A stretch of 39,356 bases of DNA, taken from positions 1-39,356 of the forward strand of contig CAJTOB010000027.1 in assembly GCA_910578035.1 (NCBI GenBank). Direction: 5' to 3'. The notes beneath the pieces were generated by a model. That model was not told the DNA's origin and ran no database searches. It saw only the letters and a program-made list of their open reading frames with translations. Below are positions 16,471 to 25,026 of the stretch, in pieces (the stretch's first letter is position 1; every line of letters starts with the position of its first letter). Position numbers and translations under genes: made by a program. Source of the DNA: an uncultured Muribaculaceae bacterium (GTDB lineage Bacteria > Bacteroidota > Bacteroidia > Bacteroidales > Muribaculaceae).

Positions 16471-17871
16471 ATGCAACTCCGTCTCTTCAAAGCGCACGCG
16501 CTTTCTAAATTGTCTTTCTTTCTGCTGGCTTCGGCCTTGCTGCCGTCATGCGGCGGCAAAAACGCCCCTGAAACCGGCCGGAACATCGAAAACACTTTGC
16601 CCGACACTCTAAAAGTAGTGACTCTTTACGGACCGACTTCCTATTTTCTCTATCGCGACGAGCCGATGGGCTATGACTACACTCTCGTCGACAGCCTTGC
16701 CCGGCAAAAAGGCATGGTGCTCGACCTCAAGGTAGCTAAAAATCTGTCTACGGCCGTTGCGATGCTCGATTCCGGAAAAGTAGACCTTATAGCCTACGAG
16801 GTTCCCATCACAGACCACTACAAGAAATTTGTGCTGCCATGCGGCCCGGAGAACTACACCACTCAGGTGCTCGTTCAGCCGAAGGTGAACGGCGTAGCTC
16901 CCGTGAGCGATGTCACCGAACTCGTCGGCAAAGAAGTCTACGTAGAGAAAGACAGCAAATACCTGCGACGGCTGCAGAATCTCAACGATGAACTCGGAGG
17001 AGGCATCACAATCCACGAAGTCGATGCCGACACTCTTATCACCGAAGACCTTCTGCGCCTCGTATCAGACGGAGAGATACCTATGACCGTTGTAGACAGC
17101 GACATCGCCATGCTCAACAAGACATACTATCCAGATCTTGATGTAAGCATGGAAGTGAGCTTTCCGCAACGTGCATCGTGGGCAGTGGCTCCCGACAAAA
17201 CATGGCTCGCAGACTCTATCGACTCTTGGTTTGCAGGCGAATCGCCCCAGAAGATAAACGCCGAACTGCTCAAAAGATACTTCGAACAGACGAAATTTAC
17301 CCCAAAAGTGAATTTCGACTTCTCCAAAGGCTATATTTCTCAATATGACAATATATTCAAGAAATATGCCCCGACTGTCGGCTGGGATTGGCGTCTGATG
17401 GCGGCACAGGCCTTTGTGGAAAGCAAGTTCAAGCCCAATGCCCGCTCATGGGTCGGCGCCCGCGGCCTGATGCAGATTATGCCGAGCACAGCCCGTGGCT
17501 ACAAGACAAAAGTATCGCAACTCGGAAATCCCGAAACAAGCGTCAAGGTAGCCTCTCAGCTAATCAATGACCTCGACAGTTATCTTGTGAAATATGTACC
17601 CAACGACAAAGAACGCCTCAAATTCGTGATAGCGGCCTACAACGTAGGCATAGCGCACGTTTACGATGCAATCGCTCTTGCAAAAAAATACAATCTCGAC
17701 CCGCAGAAGTGGGATGATAATGTAGAAAAGGCCATTCTTATGAAGATGAATCCTAAATACTACAACGACCCTGTGACCAAATACGGCTACTGCCGCGGCA
17801 CCGAGACTGTTGCATATGTAAAGCGAATCACCAACTTCTACGAGCATGCCCGCCGTGAAATCAGCGCATGA
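16471..17871 (+). CDS. MltF-like membrane-bound lytic transglycosylase
   Basis: A lipoprotein of 466 residues predicted to cleave the glycan strands of peptidoglycan. The signal peptide ends in the lipobox LLPSC (about residue 27). An extracellular solute-binding-type domain (about 45-270, starting KVVTLYGPTSYFLYRDEPMGYDYTL) precedes a lysozyme-like SLT domain (about 295-440). The catalytic Glu lies in QAFVESKF, followed by SWVGARGLMQIMPSTA and later AAYNVGIAHV. This two-domain order is that of E. coli MltF, in which the first domain regulates activity. It begins 67 bases after purM with no promoter box that I can find. Confidence 0.88.
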   Translation: MQLRLFKAHALSKLSFFLLASALLPSCGGKNAPETGRNIENTLPDTLKVVTLYGPTSYFLYRDEPMGYDYTLVDSLARQKGMVLDLKVAKNLSTAVAMLDSGKVDLIAYEVPITDHYKKFVLPCGPENYTTQVLVQPKVNGVAPVSDVTELVGKEVYVEKDSKYLRRLQNLNDELGGGITIHEVDADTLITEDLLRLVSDGEIPMTVVDSDIAMLNKTYYPDLDVSMEVSFPQRASWAVAPDKTWLADSIDSWFAGESPQKINAELLKRYFEQTKFTPKVNFDFSKGYISQYDNIFKKYAPTVGWDWRLMAAQAFVESKFKPNARSWVGARGLMQIMPSTARGYKTKVSQLGNPETSVKVASQLINDLDSYLVKYVPNDKERLKFVIAAYNVGIAHVYDAIALAKKYNLDPQKWDDNVEKAILMKMNPKYYNDPVTKYGYCRGTETVAYVKRITNFYEHARREISA

Positions 17872-17983
17872 CAACGAGTAAGGATTAGCAGCTAATAGTC
17901 AGGTTAGCAAGATATCAGCCTTCTTACTTATTACTTCTTCCTTATAGTTAACTTTCTAATTTTTCAAATAACTAATTCACAAC

Positions 17984-18532
17984 ATGAAGAAAACCGTCAT
18001 TTCAGCAGCTATCGTATGTCTGCTCTTCAGCTCAATGCTGACAACACCTTCCTGCATCGGCAGCTTCTCTCTCACCAACCGCCTGCTCGGCTGGAACCAG
18101 AATATAGGCGATAAGTTCCTCAACGAACTCGTATTCTTTGCTTTCTGGGTTCTCCCCGTATATGAAGTATGCGCTATTGCCGATGTGATTGTGCTCAACA
18201 GTATCGAATTCTGGAGCGGCAGCAACCCCATGGCAAAAGGCGAACGCATGATTGAAGGTCAGGACGGCAAATACCTCGTACGTTGCGACGGTAAGGGCTA
18301 CGATATTATCAGCTGCAACGACGGCTCGAGCGTACGCCTCGACTTCGACCAGGCTGAACAGACATGGTCGTTCGAAGCAAACGGCGAACGTCACATGCTC
18401 TTCCAGTTTGTAGACGACACCCACGTGAAACTGCCCGTGGCAGGCGGAGAATACCGCACTGTCGAAGTTTCGCAGGCCGGCGTTTACGCTTATCAGGAAA
18501 TGGTAGGCGGTCCGGCTTTCGCAGCACGCTAA
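17984..18532 (+). CDS. DUF3332 lipoprotein
   Basis: A protein of 182 residues of the DUF3332 family, function unknown. A signal peptide (about residues 1-23) ends in TTPSC, a plausible but non-optimal lipobox. The family hallmark follows directly: SFSLTNRLLGWNQNIGDKFLNELVFFAFWVLPVYEVC, with a hydrophobic segment, then DVIVLNSIEFWSGSNP. The C-terminal 90 residues are a beta-rich domain. The 112-base upstream gap holds only a weak promoter-like TAACTTTC (17949-17956). Its stop TAA interlocks with the stop TAG of the convergent nlpC gene (CTAA at 18529-18532), and its likely terminator lies inside nlpC. Confidence 0.85.
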   Translation: MKKTVISAAIVCLLFSSMLTTPSCIGSFSLTNRLLGWNQNIGDKFLNELVFFAFWVLPVYEVCAIADVIVLNSIEFWSGSNPMAKGERMIEGQDGKYLVRCDGKGYDIISCNDGSSVRLDFDQAEQTWSFEANGERHMLFQFVDDTHVKLPVAGGEYRTVEVSQAGVYAYQEMVGGPAFAAR

Positions 18533-19263
18533 AACGCACGGCGCACAGCCTCGCGTATAGAATCTGCCTCGACAGCCACACTGTCGACAACAATAACAGA
18601 CTCCGGAAGCTCAACTTCCGGAGTTTTCTTTTGCCCGGGCAGTCGGTCTACACGCTCATAGCGAGGAGTTCTCGCCGCCGGCATCTTGCCGATATCTTCT
18701 CGCTCAGGCTCCTCCGGCCCCTTTTCGAGACCGGGCACACGTCCTGCCGAATGGTACGTCCGAGTATAGTAGTCCTGGTCAAGGTCGCTCACAATAACTC
18801 CGCGTGAAGTCGAGGCATGCACAAAGCAGCCATTGCCTACATAAATTCCGACATGATTGATTCCCTTGCCTCTACGCGAAGTAAAAAACACAAGGTCTCC
18901 CACAAGCAATTCCGAGCGCTTTATGCGGCGGCAATATTCGCCCTGCTTTGCAGAATTTCGGGGCAGTTTGATTCCGGTGACATCGCGATACACGTTCATA
19001 ACCATTCCGGAGCAGTCCGTACCTTTCCGCGACTCGCCTCCGTAGCGGTATGGCGTGCCGACCCAGCTGCGGGCCTCTTCGACAATTCGTGTGCGAATGC
19101 CTTTCTTTTTCTTCTCCGTCTTTTTTTCGTCGGTGCGAACCTCTACCGGATACAGACCGTCGGCCTCATATTGCCGCACAGCCTTCTTCTTGCTGCCGCA
19201 CGAAGACGACAACAACATCAGTGCCGCAAAAAAGGCGGCAAGAGATATTTTATGGAATCTCAC
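18529..19263 (-). CDS. NlpC/P60-family cell-wall endopeptidase lipoprotein
   Basis: A protein of 244 residues with a lipoprotein signal (MRFHKISLAAFFAALMLLSSSC) and a papain-like NlpC/P60 domain (about residues 60-175). The catalytic Cys is in GTDCSGMVM, the His in GINHVGIYVG, and the third polar residue in VHASTSRG. Such enzymes cut peptidoglycan stem peptides. The start is GTG overlapping the TGA of the upstream SGNH gene (GTGA); a later start would destroy the signal peptide. The last about 65 residues are a charged, Pro/Glu/Arg-rich tail outside the domain. That tail is encoded over the DUF3332 terminator hairpin and may be a recent extension. Confidence 0.9.
   Translation of the reverse strand: MRFHKISLAAFFAALMLLSSSCGSKKKAVRQYEADGLYPVEVRTDEKKTEKKKKGIRTRIVEEARSWVGTPYRYGGESRKGTDCSGMVMNVYRDVTGIKLPRNSAKQGEYCRRIKRSELLVGDLVFFTSRRGKGINHVGIYVGNGCFVHASTSRGVIVSDLDQDYYTRTYHSAGRVPGLEKGPEEPEREDIGKMPAARTPRYERVDRLPGQKKTPEVELPESVIVVDSVAVEADSIREAVRRAF
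18600..18631 (+). terminator. Terminator hairpin of the DUF3332 gene, inside the antisense nlpC gene
   Basis: ACTCCGGAAG (18600-18609) pairs perfectly with CTTCCGGAGT (18615-18624) around a five-base loop and is followed by TTTCTTTTG. It is a compact intrinsic terminator for plus-strand transcription, 68 bases after the DUF3332 stop, but it lies within the C-terminal codons of nlpC on the other strand. Confidence 0.75.
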
Positions 19264-19937
19264 TTAATGATAGCCGCTTTAACCTGTTCGGAAATCTGAG
19301 CCATTCCTTTCTGCGTTGGATGATTGGCCTTGCAGTCGATATCGACAAGATTCACCACAGGAACGCCATATCGCTCACAGATAGTATGCACAGATTCGTT
19401 GATATCATCGCTCAGACGACAATTCAGCACAAAATAAATATCAGTGCCGGGATAGTAGTCTTTCATCGTCTCGAGCATATAGGACATTGCCGGACGGAAG
19501 GAATAGAGGTCTTCAGCCGTCCAGCCGGCATATTTATACTCTCCAATCGGCGAATGAGCCCAACAATCGTTGGTCGCACCTAAAATCAGTATGATGTCAG
19601 GCCGTCCGAGGTCCTTCATTCGTGCTATGAACGAACGGTCGGAATAATCTTTGCCTTTATAGCCAGTATTGCATACTGTAGCGCCTGAAAAAGAATTGTT
19701 ACGTTCAAGTTTAAGGTCGTTTTCTGATATAAAACGATGCCACCAAGTCTGGCGCACAGACGAAACATCGGTTTTGGCAGTATCAACATCGGCCTTATAC
19801 CATATGCGGTTGGTTTCGGGCTCGACAAAACCCTTGAAAGTAGAATATGAGTCGCCAAGAATAGCAACAGAGCGCCGTTGCGCCCCGGCAGCGAGCGCAG
19901 CAGTAAGAAGCAGAACGAAGAGTATAATCTTTTTCAT
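19260..19937 (-). CDS. Secreted SGNH/GDSL hydrolase
   Basis: A protein of 225 residues, probably a periplasmic or secreted esterase acting on acylated sugars or cell-wall glycans. The signal peptide is MKKIILFVLLLTAALAAGAQ. Block I AILGDSYST carries the nucleophile Ser, FSGATVCNTGY is the Gly block, LGATNDCW carries the Asn, and NHPTQKG the His. The usual Asp three residues before the His is replaced (KANH), though an Asp lies slightly earlier (DIDC). The frame extends to 19970, but that would overlap the -7 box (19975-19968), so ATG 19937 is preferred. It overlaps the nlpC start by four bases, forming a two-gene cell-envelope operon. Confidence 0.88.
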   Translation of the reverse strand: MKKIILFVLLLTAALAAGAQRRSVAILGDSYSTFKGFVEPETNRIWYKADVDTAKTDVSSVRQTWWHRFISENDLKLERNNSFSGATVCNTGYKGKDYSDRSFIARMKDLGRPDIILILGATNDCWAHSPIGEYKYAGWTAEDLYSFRPAMSYMLETMKDYYPGTDIYFVLNCRLSDDINESVHTICERYGVPVVNLVDIDCKANHPTQKGMAQISEQVKAAIIK

Positions 19938-19967
19938 AGTCACAGCGCGGACAAAAGAGCCGCACCA

Positions 19968-19975
19968 CAAAATTA
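19968..19975 (-). promoter_or_regulatory. -7 promoter box for the SGNH-nlpC operon
   Basis: TAATTTTG on the minus strand, an exact consensus match, about 30 bases before the ATG at 19937. No TTTG occurs at -33. Confidence 0.5.
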
Positions 19976-20009
19976 ATGAAATTTTCTGCTTCTATACTCT
20001 TTCCGCGAA

Positions 20010-20099
20010 TTATTCTTTTTCCGAAGATTCAGTCGCTGATTCAGTCATCGATTCGTAAAGCGCGAAAGGAACAATCATAAGAACAAACAAGATTCCCAT
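20010..20099 (-). CDS. Candidate 29-residue membrane microprotein
   Basis: A short open frame of 29 codons plus TAA. The peptide opens MGILFVLMIVPFALY, a hydrophobic segment of about 14 residues, followed by a Ser/Thr/Glu-rich hydrophilic tail ending in SSEKE. A -7 promoter box, TAGTTTTG, lies 21 bases before the ATG (20127-20120), at the same distance as in other genes here. The segment is short for a full transmembrane helix but suits a membrane-associated small protein. It occupies an otherwise empty gap between the SGNH gene and ftsY. I do not recognise the family, and chance is possible because the frame is short. Confidence 0.4.
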   Translation of the reverse strand: MGILFVLMIVPFALYESMTESATESSEKE

Positions 20100-20119
20100 A
20101 GTCAATTAAGTTTACGGCA

Positions 20120-20127
20120 CAAAACTA
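20120..20127 (-). promoter_or_regulatory. -7 promoter box upstream of the microprotein frame
   Basis: TAGTTTTG on the minus strand fits TAnnTTTG. The inferred start near 20114 leaves a leader of about 15 bases before the ATG at 20099. It has no good -33 partner. Confidence 0.4.
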
Positions 20128-20289
20128 AGGCCTCACCAATGCCACATCTAAGCCCATAACACAAAACAAATGTTAAACCCACCACCGAATAAATTATGTC
20201 GCATTGATGTCATATATTCGATTTTGGGGAAGTGATAGAGGCCAAACCAGTTTTTTTGCGTATTTTTGCAGTAAAATTGATAGAAATAA
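20128..20289. other. Upstream region of ftsY
   Basis: An AT-rich gap between the divergent microprotein promoter and ftsY. It contains the ftsY -7 box TATTTTTG at 20261-20268, about 20 bases before the ATG. I see no hairpin, no RNA gene and no other convincing open frame here. Confidence 0.5.
20261..20268 (+). promoter_or_regulatory. -7 promoter box for the ftsY-rimO operon
   Basis: TATTTTTG matches the consensus; the transcript would start near 20274, giving a leader of about 15 bases. No convincing -33 is visible. Confidence 0.5.
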
Positions 20290-21255
20290 ATGGGATTTTT
20301 CGATTTTTTCAGCAAAGACAAGAAGCAAAACCTTGACAGAGGGCTTCAAAAGACTAAAGAAGGCGTATTCGGAAAACTGCGACGGGCTTTCACCGGACGC
20401 CGCACCATCGACGACGATTTTCTCGATGAACTTGAGGAAATTTTCATCACCAGCGATGTCGGCGCCGAGACAACACTCAAGATAATTGAAAGAATACAGG
20501 CCCGCGCGGCTCGCGACAAGTATGTGAGCGTCGAAGAGCTCAACGACATGCTTTGCGAAGAAATCACCGAATTGCTTGCCGAAAATCCCACTGGTGCGTC
20601 GACCGGCCAGTTTACCGTTCCTGCCGACAAGAAACCTTATGTGATTATGGTTGTCGGTGTCAACGGTGTCGGAAAAACCACCACAATAGGCAAACTCGCC
20701 CACCACTATAAGGCCGCCGGCAACAGCGTGATGCTCGGCGCTGCCGACACTTTCCGTGCCGCCGCCGTCGAACAGCTCGACGAATGGGGGCGCCGTGCCG
20801 GCGTACCTGTCGTAAAGCAGCAGCTTGGCTCTGATGCCGCCGCAGTTGCCTACGACACCCTTTCTTCGGCAGTAGCCAACGGCACCGACGTGGTTATAAT
20901 AGACACAGCAGGCCGTCTGCACAACAAGAAGGGCCTGATGGACGAACTTACAAAAATCAAGCGCGTCATGGAGAAAGTGGTGCCCGGCGCTCCTCACGAG
21001 GTGCTGCTGGTACTCGACGGTTCGACAGGCCAGAATGCCTTCGAACAGGCCCGCCAGTTCTCTGCCGCCACCCAGGTAACCGACCTGGCCATCACCAAGC
21101 TCGACGGCACAGCCCGTGGCGGTGTGGTAATCGGCATCAGCGACCAGTTCAAGATACCGGTAAAATACATCGGTATCGGTGAAGGCATCAACGACCTTCA
21201 GCTATTCGACAAGCGCGCATTCGTAGAATCTCTTTTCGGTAACCGCGAGAAATGA
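20290..21255 (+). CDS. ftsY: Signal recognition particle receptor FtsY
   Basis: The SRP receptor GTPase, 321 residues, which receives ribosome-nascent chain complexes at the membrane together with Ffh. It consists of an N domain (about 20-105) and a G domain with GVNGVGKTTTIGKLA (P loop), DTFRAAAVEQL, DTAGRLHNK, TKLDGTARGG and GIGEGINDLQLF. The acidic A domain of E. coli FtsY is missing; only an amphipathic MGFFDFFSK start remains, which is usual in Bacteroidetes. It overlaps rimO by four bases (ATGA). Confidence 0.95.
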   Translation: MGFFDFFSKDKKQNLDRGLQKTKEGVFGKLRRAFTGRRTIDDDFLDELEEIFITSDVGAETTLKIIERIQARAARDKYVSVEELNDMLCEEITELLAENPTGASTGQFTVPADKKPYVIMVVGVNGVGKTTTIGKLAHHYKAAGNSVMLGAADTFRAAAVEQLDEWGRRAGVPVVKQQLGSDAAAVAYDTLSSAVANGTDVVIIDTAGRLHNKKGLMDELTKIKRVMEKVVPGAPHEVLLVLDGSTGQNAFEQARQFSAATQVTDLAITKLDGTARGGVVIGISDQFKIPVKYIGIGEGINDLQLFDKRAFVESLFGNREK

Positions 21256-22580
21256 GCCGCCAGCATCCTCTTGTTACAATTGTGAGCATGGGGTGCTCCA
21301 AGAACCTCGTAGACAGCGAAAAGCTTGCGCGTCGCTTCCTCGATGCCGGATTCGAGGTTATTTTTGAAAGCGACGAAATCGAAGGCTACGAAAGCACACC
21401 CGACTACGTGGTAATCAACACCTGCGGCTTCATCGGCGATGCCAAGGAGGAATCTATCGAAAAAACGATGGACTATCTTGCAGCCAAAGCGCAGGGCGAC
21501 ATCAAAGGTGTCTATATCATGGGCTGTCTCGGCGAGAGATACCGCAAAGAGCTTGAAGAAGAAATCCCCGAACTCGACGGCATTTACGGCAAATTCGACT
21601 GGACAGAACTCGTAGCAGCCCTCGCCAAGCGGGAGACTCCGGCCCCCTGCCACGAATGGGACCGCGAGCTGTCGACCGAACCACACTATACATATATCAA
21701 GATTTCGGAAGGCTGCAACCGCTTCTGCGCTTTCTGCGCCATTCCTCTGATAACCGGACGCCATCATTCGCGCACAGTAGAAGACATCGTTGCCGAAGTG
21801 GCGCATCTTGCGTCCGAAGGCACATGCGAATTCAACATCATCGCTCAGGATCTCTCGAGCTACGGAACAGACTTGCCCGGTGGAAAATCGCGGCTGGCTG
21901 AGCTTATCGACGCTCTTGCTGTGATTCCGGGAGTAGAAATGATTCGTCTGCACTATGCCTATCCGGCAGATTTTCCATATGATGTGCTCGATGCGATGGC
22001 CCGCCATAAGAACGTGTGCCGCTATCTCGATATCGCTCTGCAACACATCGACGACAAAGTGCTTGCCAATATGCGGCGTCATATCACCGCCGACGAGACA
22101 CGCGCTCTGCTGGCCCGTATACGCGAAGCTGTGCCGGGAATCGCCATACGCACAACCCTCATGGTCGGTTTCCCAGGCGAAGACGACGACGCCTTCGAAC
22201 GCCTGATGGACTTCGTGCGCGAACAGCGCTTCGAGCGCATGGGAGCATTTGCCTACTGCGAGGAAGACGACACATATGCCGCCCGAAACTTTGCAGACGA
22301 TATTCCACAGGAGGTTAAAGACGAAAGGCTGTCGCGCCTGATGGACCTCCAGCAGGAAATAGCTTTTGAAACAGCCGATGCGATGGTCGGCAAAACTCTG
22401 CGTGTCATTATCGACGAGCAGGACGCCGACGGGCAGTATATAGGCCGCACCGAATTCGACTCGCCCGAAGTGGACTGCAACGTATATCTGCCGTCCGAAC
22501 CGGCGCTCGAAATCGGACGAATATATGATGTTGAGATAACCGGCAGCGACGCTTTCGACTTACACGGAAAGCTTATCTGA
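21252..22580 (+). CDS. rimO: Ribosomal protein S12 methylthiotransferase RimO
   Basis: A radical-SAM enzyme of 442 residues that adds a methylthio group to an Asp of ribosomal protein S12. The N-terminal domain has three Cys for the auxiliary cluster (MGCSKN at 15, NTCGF, MGCLGE). The radical-SAM cluster motif CNRFCAFC lies near residue 155, with SRTVEDIVAEV and IAQDLSSYG behind it. A TRAM-type domain ends the protein. The MGCSKNLVDSE start distinguishes RimO from MiaB. It is coupled to ftsY and followed after two bases by the isochorismate synthase gene. Confidence 0.95.
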   Translation: MSRQHPLVTIVSMGCSKNLVDSEKLARRFLDAGFEVIFESDEIEGYESTPDYVVINTCGFIGDAKEESIEKTMDYLAAKAQGDIKGVYIMGCLGERYRKELEEEIPELDGIYGKFDWTELVAALAKRETPAPCHEWDRELSTEPHYTYIKISEGCNRFCAFCAIPLITGRHHSRTVEDIVAEVAHLASEGTCEFNIIAQDLSSYGTDLPGGKSRLAELIDALAVIPGVEMIRLHYAYPADFPYDVLDAMARHKNVCRYLDIALQHIDDKVLANMRRHITADETRALLARIREAVPGIAIRTTLMVGFPGEDDDAFERLMDFVREQRFERMGAFAYCEEDDTYAARNFADDIPQEVKDERLSRLMDLQQEIAFETADAMVGKTLRVIIDEQDADGQYIGRTEFDSPEVDCNVYLPSEPALEIGRIYDVEITGSDAFDLHGKLI

Positions 22581-22582
22581 CT

Positions 22583-23635
22583 ATGAATCATTTATATTCA
22601 AAAGAGGAATTTCCCTATATGATGACGGCTGTCGGGGAAAGACTTGTTGCCGGCAAGCCTTTCTGCATAGTCCGCCTTCCCGAAGGCCGGGAGCTGACAG
22701 ATCGTTTTATACTTATATCTCCTGATTTCGAGGATGACCATGAGCATCGGTTGCTCGCCAAAGTAAAGCCGTGGCTGTCGTCGCAATGGTTCGACTTCTC
22801 GACATCGGCTCCACAACAGGTCGCCTCTATGCCTGTATGCCCTGAGTCGACGCCAAAAGAACAATACGAGAATTCTTTGGCAGAACTTATCGAAATATTG
22901 AAACACCGCGGCGGCAAAACGGTAATCTGCCGCAATATATGCGGAGAGTTCAAGGACTTCGACCTCACAAAGATTTTCGAAAGTTATCTCGGCATGGGTG
23001 TGGCCGATAACTGCGTCACGTTCCTGCTCTGGCACCCGGAAATGAATTTCTGGATGGGTTCTACACCCGAACTGATTCTCGAACGTTGCAACAACGGCAC
23101 TTACCGCACTATAGCCCTTGCCGGAACACGCAATAAAGATATTAATTGCGACTGGGATTTGAAGAATCTCGAGGAACATAGCCTCGTTGTCAACGACATC
23201 GAGAGCCGACTGAGACTTACCGGACTTGATTTTTTCCGCAAACCCATAAAGGAGCTTACATACGGCCCTGTGACACATCTTCTCACTGAAATTGTATCCA
23301 AGTTCGTAGACAACGGACTCAATCGCCGTTTTTTCGACAGCATCGCCGATGAAATCCAGCCCACTCCGGCTCTTGCCGGCTATCCGCGCCCTTATGCAAT
23401 CGCTGAAATAGAGCGTTTCGAAAGTTGGCCTCGCCACCTCTATGCCGGATGCCTTAATATTGCAGAAATCCGACTCAATATGACCTACGGCATTATCCGC
23501 TGTGTGCACTTCGACCGCGACAGATGGTCGGTCTACACCGGCAGCGGCGTAACAGCCGATTCATTCCCGTCTGTAGAATGGGAAGAGACCAAACTCAAAG
23601 CCGCCCCTCTGGTCGAATGTCTGAAAAAAATCTGA
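22583..23635 (+). CDS. Isochorismate synthase (chorismate-binding enzyme)
   Basis: A cytoplasmic enzyme of 350 residues of the chorismate-utilising family. Most likely it converts chorismate to isochorismate for menaquinone. The general-base Lys appears in GGKTVICR (K112), the acid Glu in GSTPELILER (E163), followed by ALAGTRNK, EEHSLVVNDI, IQPTPALAGYP, RHLYAGC and a final GSGVTADSFPSVEWEETKLK. The Ala in LAGT and the general-base Lys support isochorismate synthase over anthranilate synthase, but an aminodeoxychorismate-type activity cannot be fully excluded. No other menaquinone gene is nearby. The following gene starts inside its last codons. Confidence 0.82.
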   Translation: MNHLYSKEEFPYMMTAVGERLVAGKPFCIVRLPEGRELTDRFILISPDFEDDHEHRLLAKVKPWLSSQWFDFSTSAPQQVASMPVCPESTPKEQYENSLAELIEILKHRGGKTVICRNICGEFKDFDLTKIFESYLGMGVADNCVTFLLWHPEMNFWMGSTPELILERCNNGTYRTIALAGTRNKDINCDWDLKNLEEHSLVVNDIESRLRLTGLDFFRKPIKELTYGPVTHLLTEIVSKFVDNGLNRRFFDSIADEIQPTPALAGYPRPYAIAEIERFESWPRHLYAGCLNIAEIRLNMTYGIIRCVHFDRDRWSVYTGSGVTADSFPSVEWEETKLKAAPLVECLKKI

Positions 23636-25026
23636 AAGAGCCCTCGCGTCACCTGTTTGCTGTGATAGCCATCGCCATGGGCATTCTCTTGGCGCTGTCG
23701 GCAGTGCCATGGAGCACTCTCACCGGCAACAGGGTGAAAGATTTCAATCTGTTTGAAGATATCGCACCCTCGAAGCAGACAGTTCCCGTGGCCCCGGCGG
23801 CAGACATAGACCCTGAACTCGAAAACTTTCTTGCAGAAACCAAAACTGAGGCTCTCGACGAACTGCCCTCCGAGCCCCGGCTCGAATCTGAAGAAACTCC
23901 CGAAACTCCGATTACGTTCGATGAGCCGGAACCGGCTCTGCGCGACGACGACGGCACTGTTCTTCTGGAATGCTACGGCAACTCGCCTCTCGCCCGCTTC
24001 AAAAATGCCCTCGCGGCTGGTTCGGCTCGAGTAGCAGTTCTAGGCGATTCATTTATCGAAGGCGACATTTTCACTCAAGACTTGCGATGCCTCATTCAGG
24101 ACTCCTATGGAGGAGAGGGCGTCGGATATGTAGCCATGCATACCGACTTCCCCGGCTTCCGCAGCAGTGTGCGCCAGTCCGGCTCCGGCTGGAAAATGCA
24201 CGACCTCCGAACTCTCGCCGCTCGCGATACAATACGCACAATCAGCGGTGAATACGGCCGTGCCGAACTTGCCGCCAAGGCTACATATAAATCATCAGAC
24301 AAACGTCCGCACCTCGACAGCTGGCAGCTGTCGCGCTTCATATTCATAGCGCCCGACAGCGGAACTGTCACACTCACAACCGACAATGGCCCGGCAAGCT
24401 ATCCTATATTTCCATCGGGCAATGTTCAAACGCTCGAGGTGGACGCCTCCACAGGCTTATTCAAGGTCGAAACAGATATCGAAGGCCTTATAGGTCTCGG
24501 AGTATATCTCGACGGCTCTTCCGGGGTGAATGTCGACTGCATGTCGATACGAGGCAACTCAGGCATCGGCCACCGCAAAATGAGTCTGCCGCTTGCGATG
24601 CAGATGCGCGAGCATGCAGACTACGACCTCATAGTTCTCGAATATGGTATCAATGCCCTTTCGGCCGAGCAGACCGACTACACGCCGTATGGAGCGGCCA
24701 TGACACACACAATCGAACGTATCAAAGCATGCTATCCGAATGCTGACATCATAATAATGGGTATAGCCGACAGAGGCACCAAAGACGGAAGCACCGTGCG
24801 CTCATTGCCTACATGCGAGGCTATGGTGCATACTCAGCGCGGCATAGCACGCTCTTCTGCCTGCATTTTCTGGGATACCCGCGAAGCAATGGGCGGCGAC
24901 GGAGCCGTTGTCGACTGGCGAAAGCGCAAGCTTATGAACGCCGACTATATACATATCAACCACGATGGCGGCAAAGAACTGGCAAAACTTTTCTACCAAG
25001 CGCTCTCAAAGGCTCTGAATGAATAA
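23617..25026 (+). CDS. Membrane-anchored SGNH/GDSL-like hydrolase (first of a pair)
   Basis: A protein of 469 residues. An N-terminal signal anchor (LFAVIAIAMGILLALSAVPW, about residues 12-31) is followed by a Pro/Glu-rich linker and an SGNH domain. The nucleophile block is VLGDSFIEGD (about residue 143), the Asn block LEYGINALS, and the His block DYIHINHDG, so Ser, Asn, Asp and His are all in place. A beta-rich stretch (about 230-330) is inserted between the first and third blocks. It probably removes or transfers acyl groups on envelope glycans in the periplasm. The frame is open further upstream, but ATG 23617 gives the natural signal anchor and overlaps the preceding stop by 19 bases. Confidence 0.8.
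   Translation: MSEKNLKEPSRHLFAVIAIAMGILLALSAVPWSTLTGNRVKDFNLFEDIAPSKQTVPVAPAADIDPELENFLAETKTEALDELPSEPRLESEETPETPITFDEPEPALRDDDGTVLLECYGNSPLARFKNALAAGSARVAVLGDSFIEGDIFTQDLRCLIQDSYGGEGVGYVAMHTDFPGFRSSVRQSGSGWKMHDLRTLAARDTIRTISGEYGRAELAAKATYKSSDKRPHLDSWQLSRFIFIAPDSGTVTLTTDNGPASYPIFPSGNVQTLEVDASTGLFKVETDIEGLIGLGVYLDGSSGVNVDCMSIRGNSGIGHRKMSLPLAMQMREHADYDLIVLEYGINALSAEQTDYTPYGAAMTHTIERIKACYPNADIIIMGIADRGTKDGSTVRSLPTCEAMVHTQRGIARSSACIFWDTREAMGGDGAVVDWRKRKLMNADYIHINHDGGKELAKLFYQALSKALNE

Noticed and set aside
17949..17956. TAACTTTC before the DUF3332 gene as a -7 box
   Set aside because: One mismatch at the conserved G and no -33 element; the gap is AT-rich, so a near match is expected by chance. 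The gene must have some promoter, but this is not well supported.
23620..23635. A run at the end of the isochorismate synthase gene as another frameshift site into the SGNH gene
   Set aside because: The run is out of phase for the X-XXY-YYZ pattern (the preceding base is G), and the SGNH protein has a natural start with a signal anchor.
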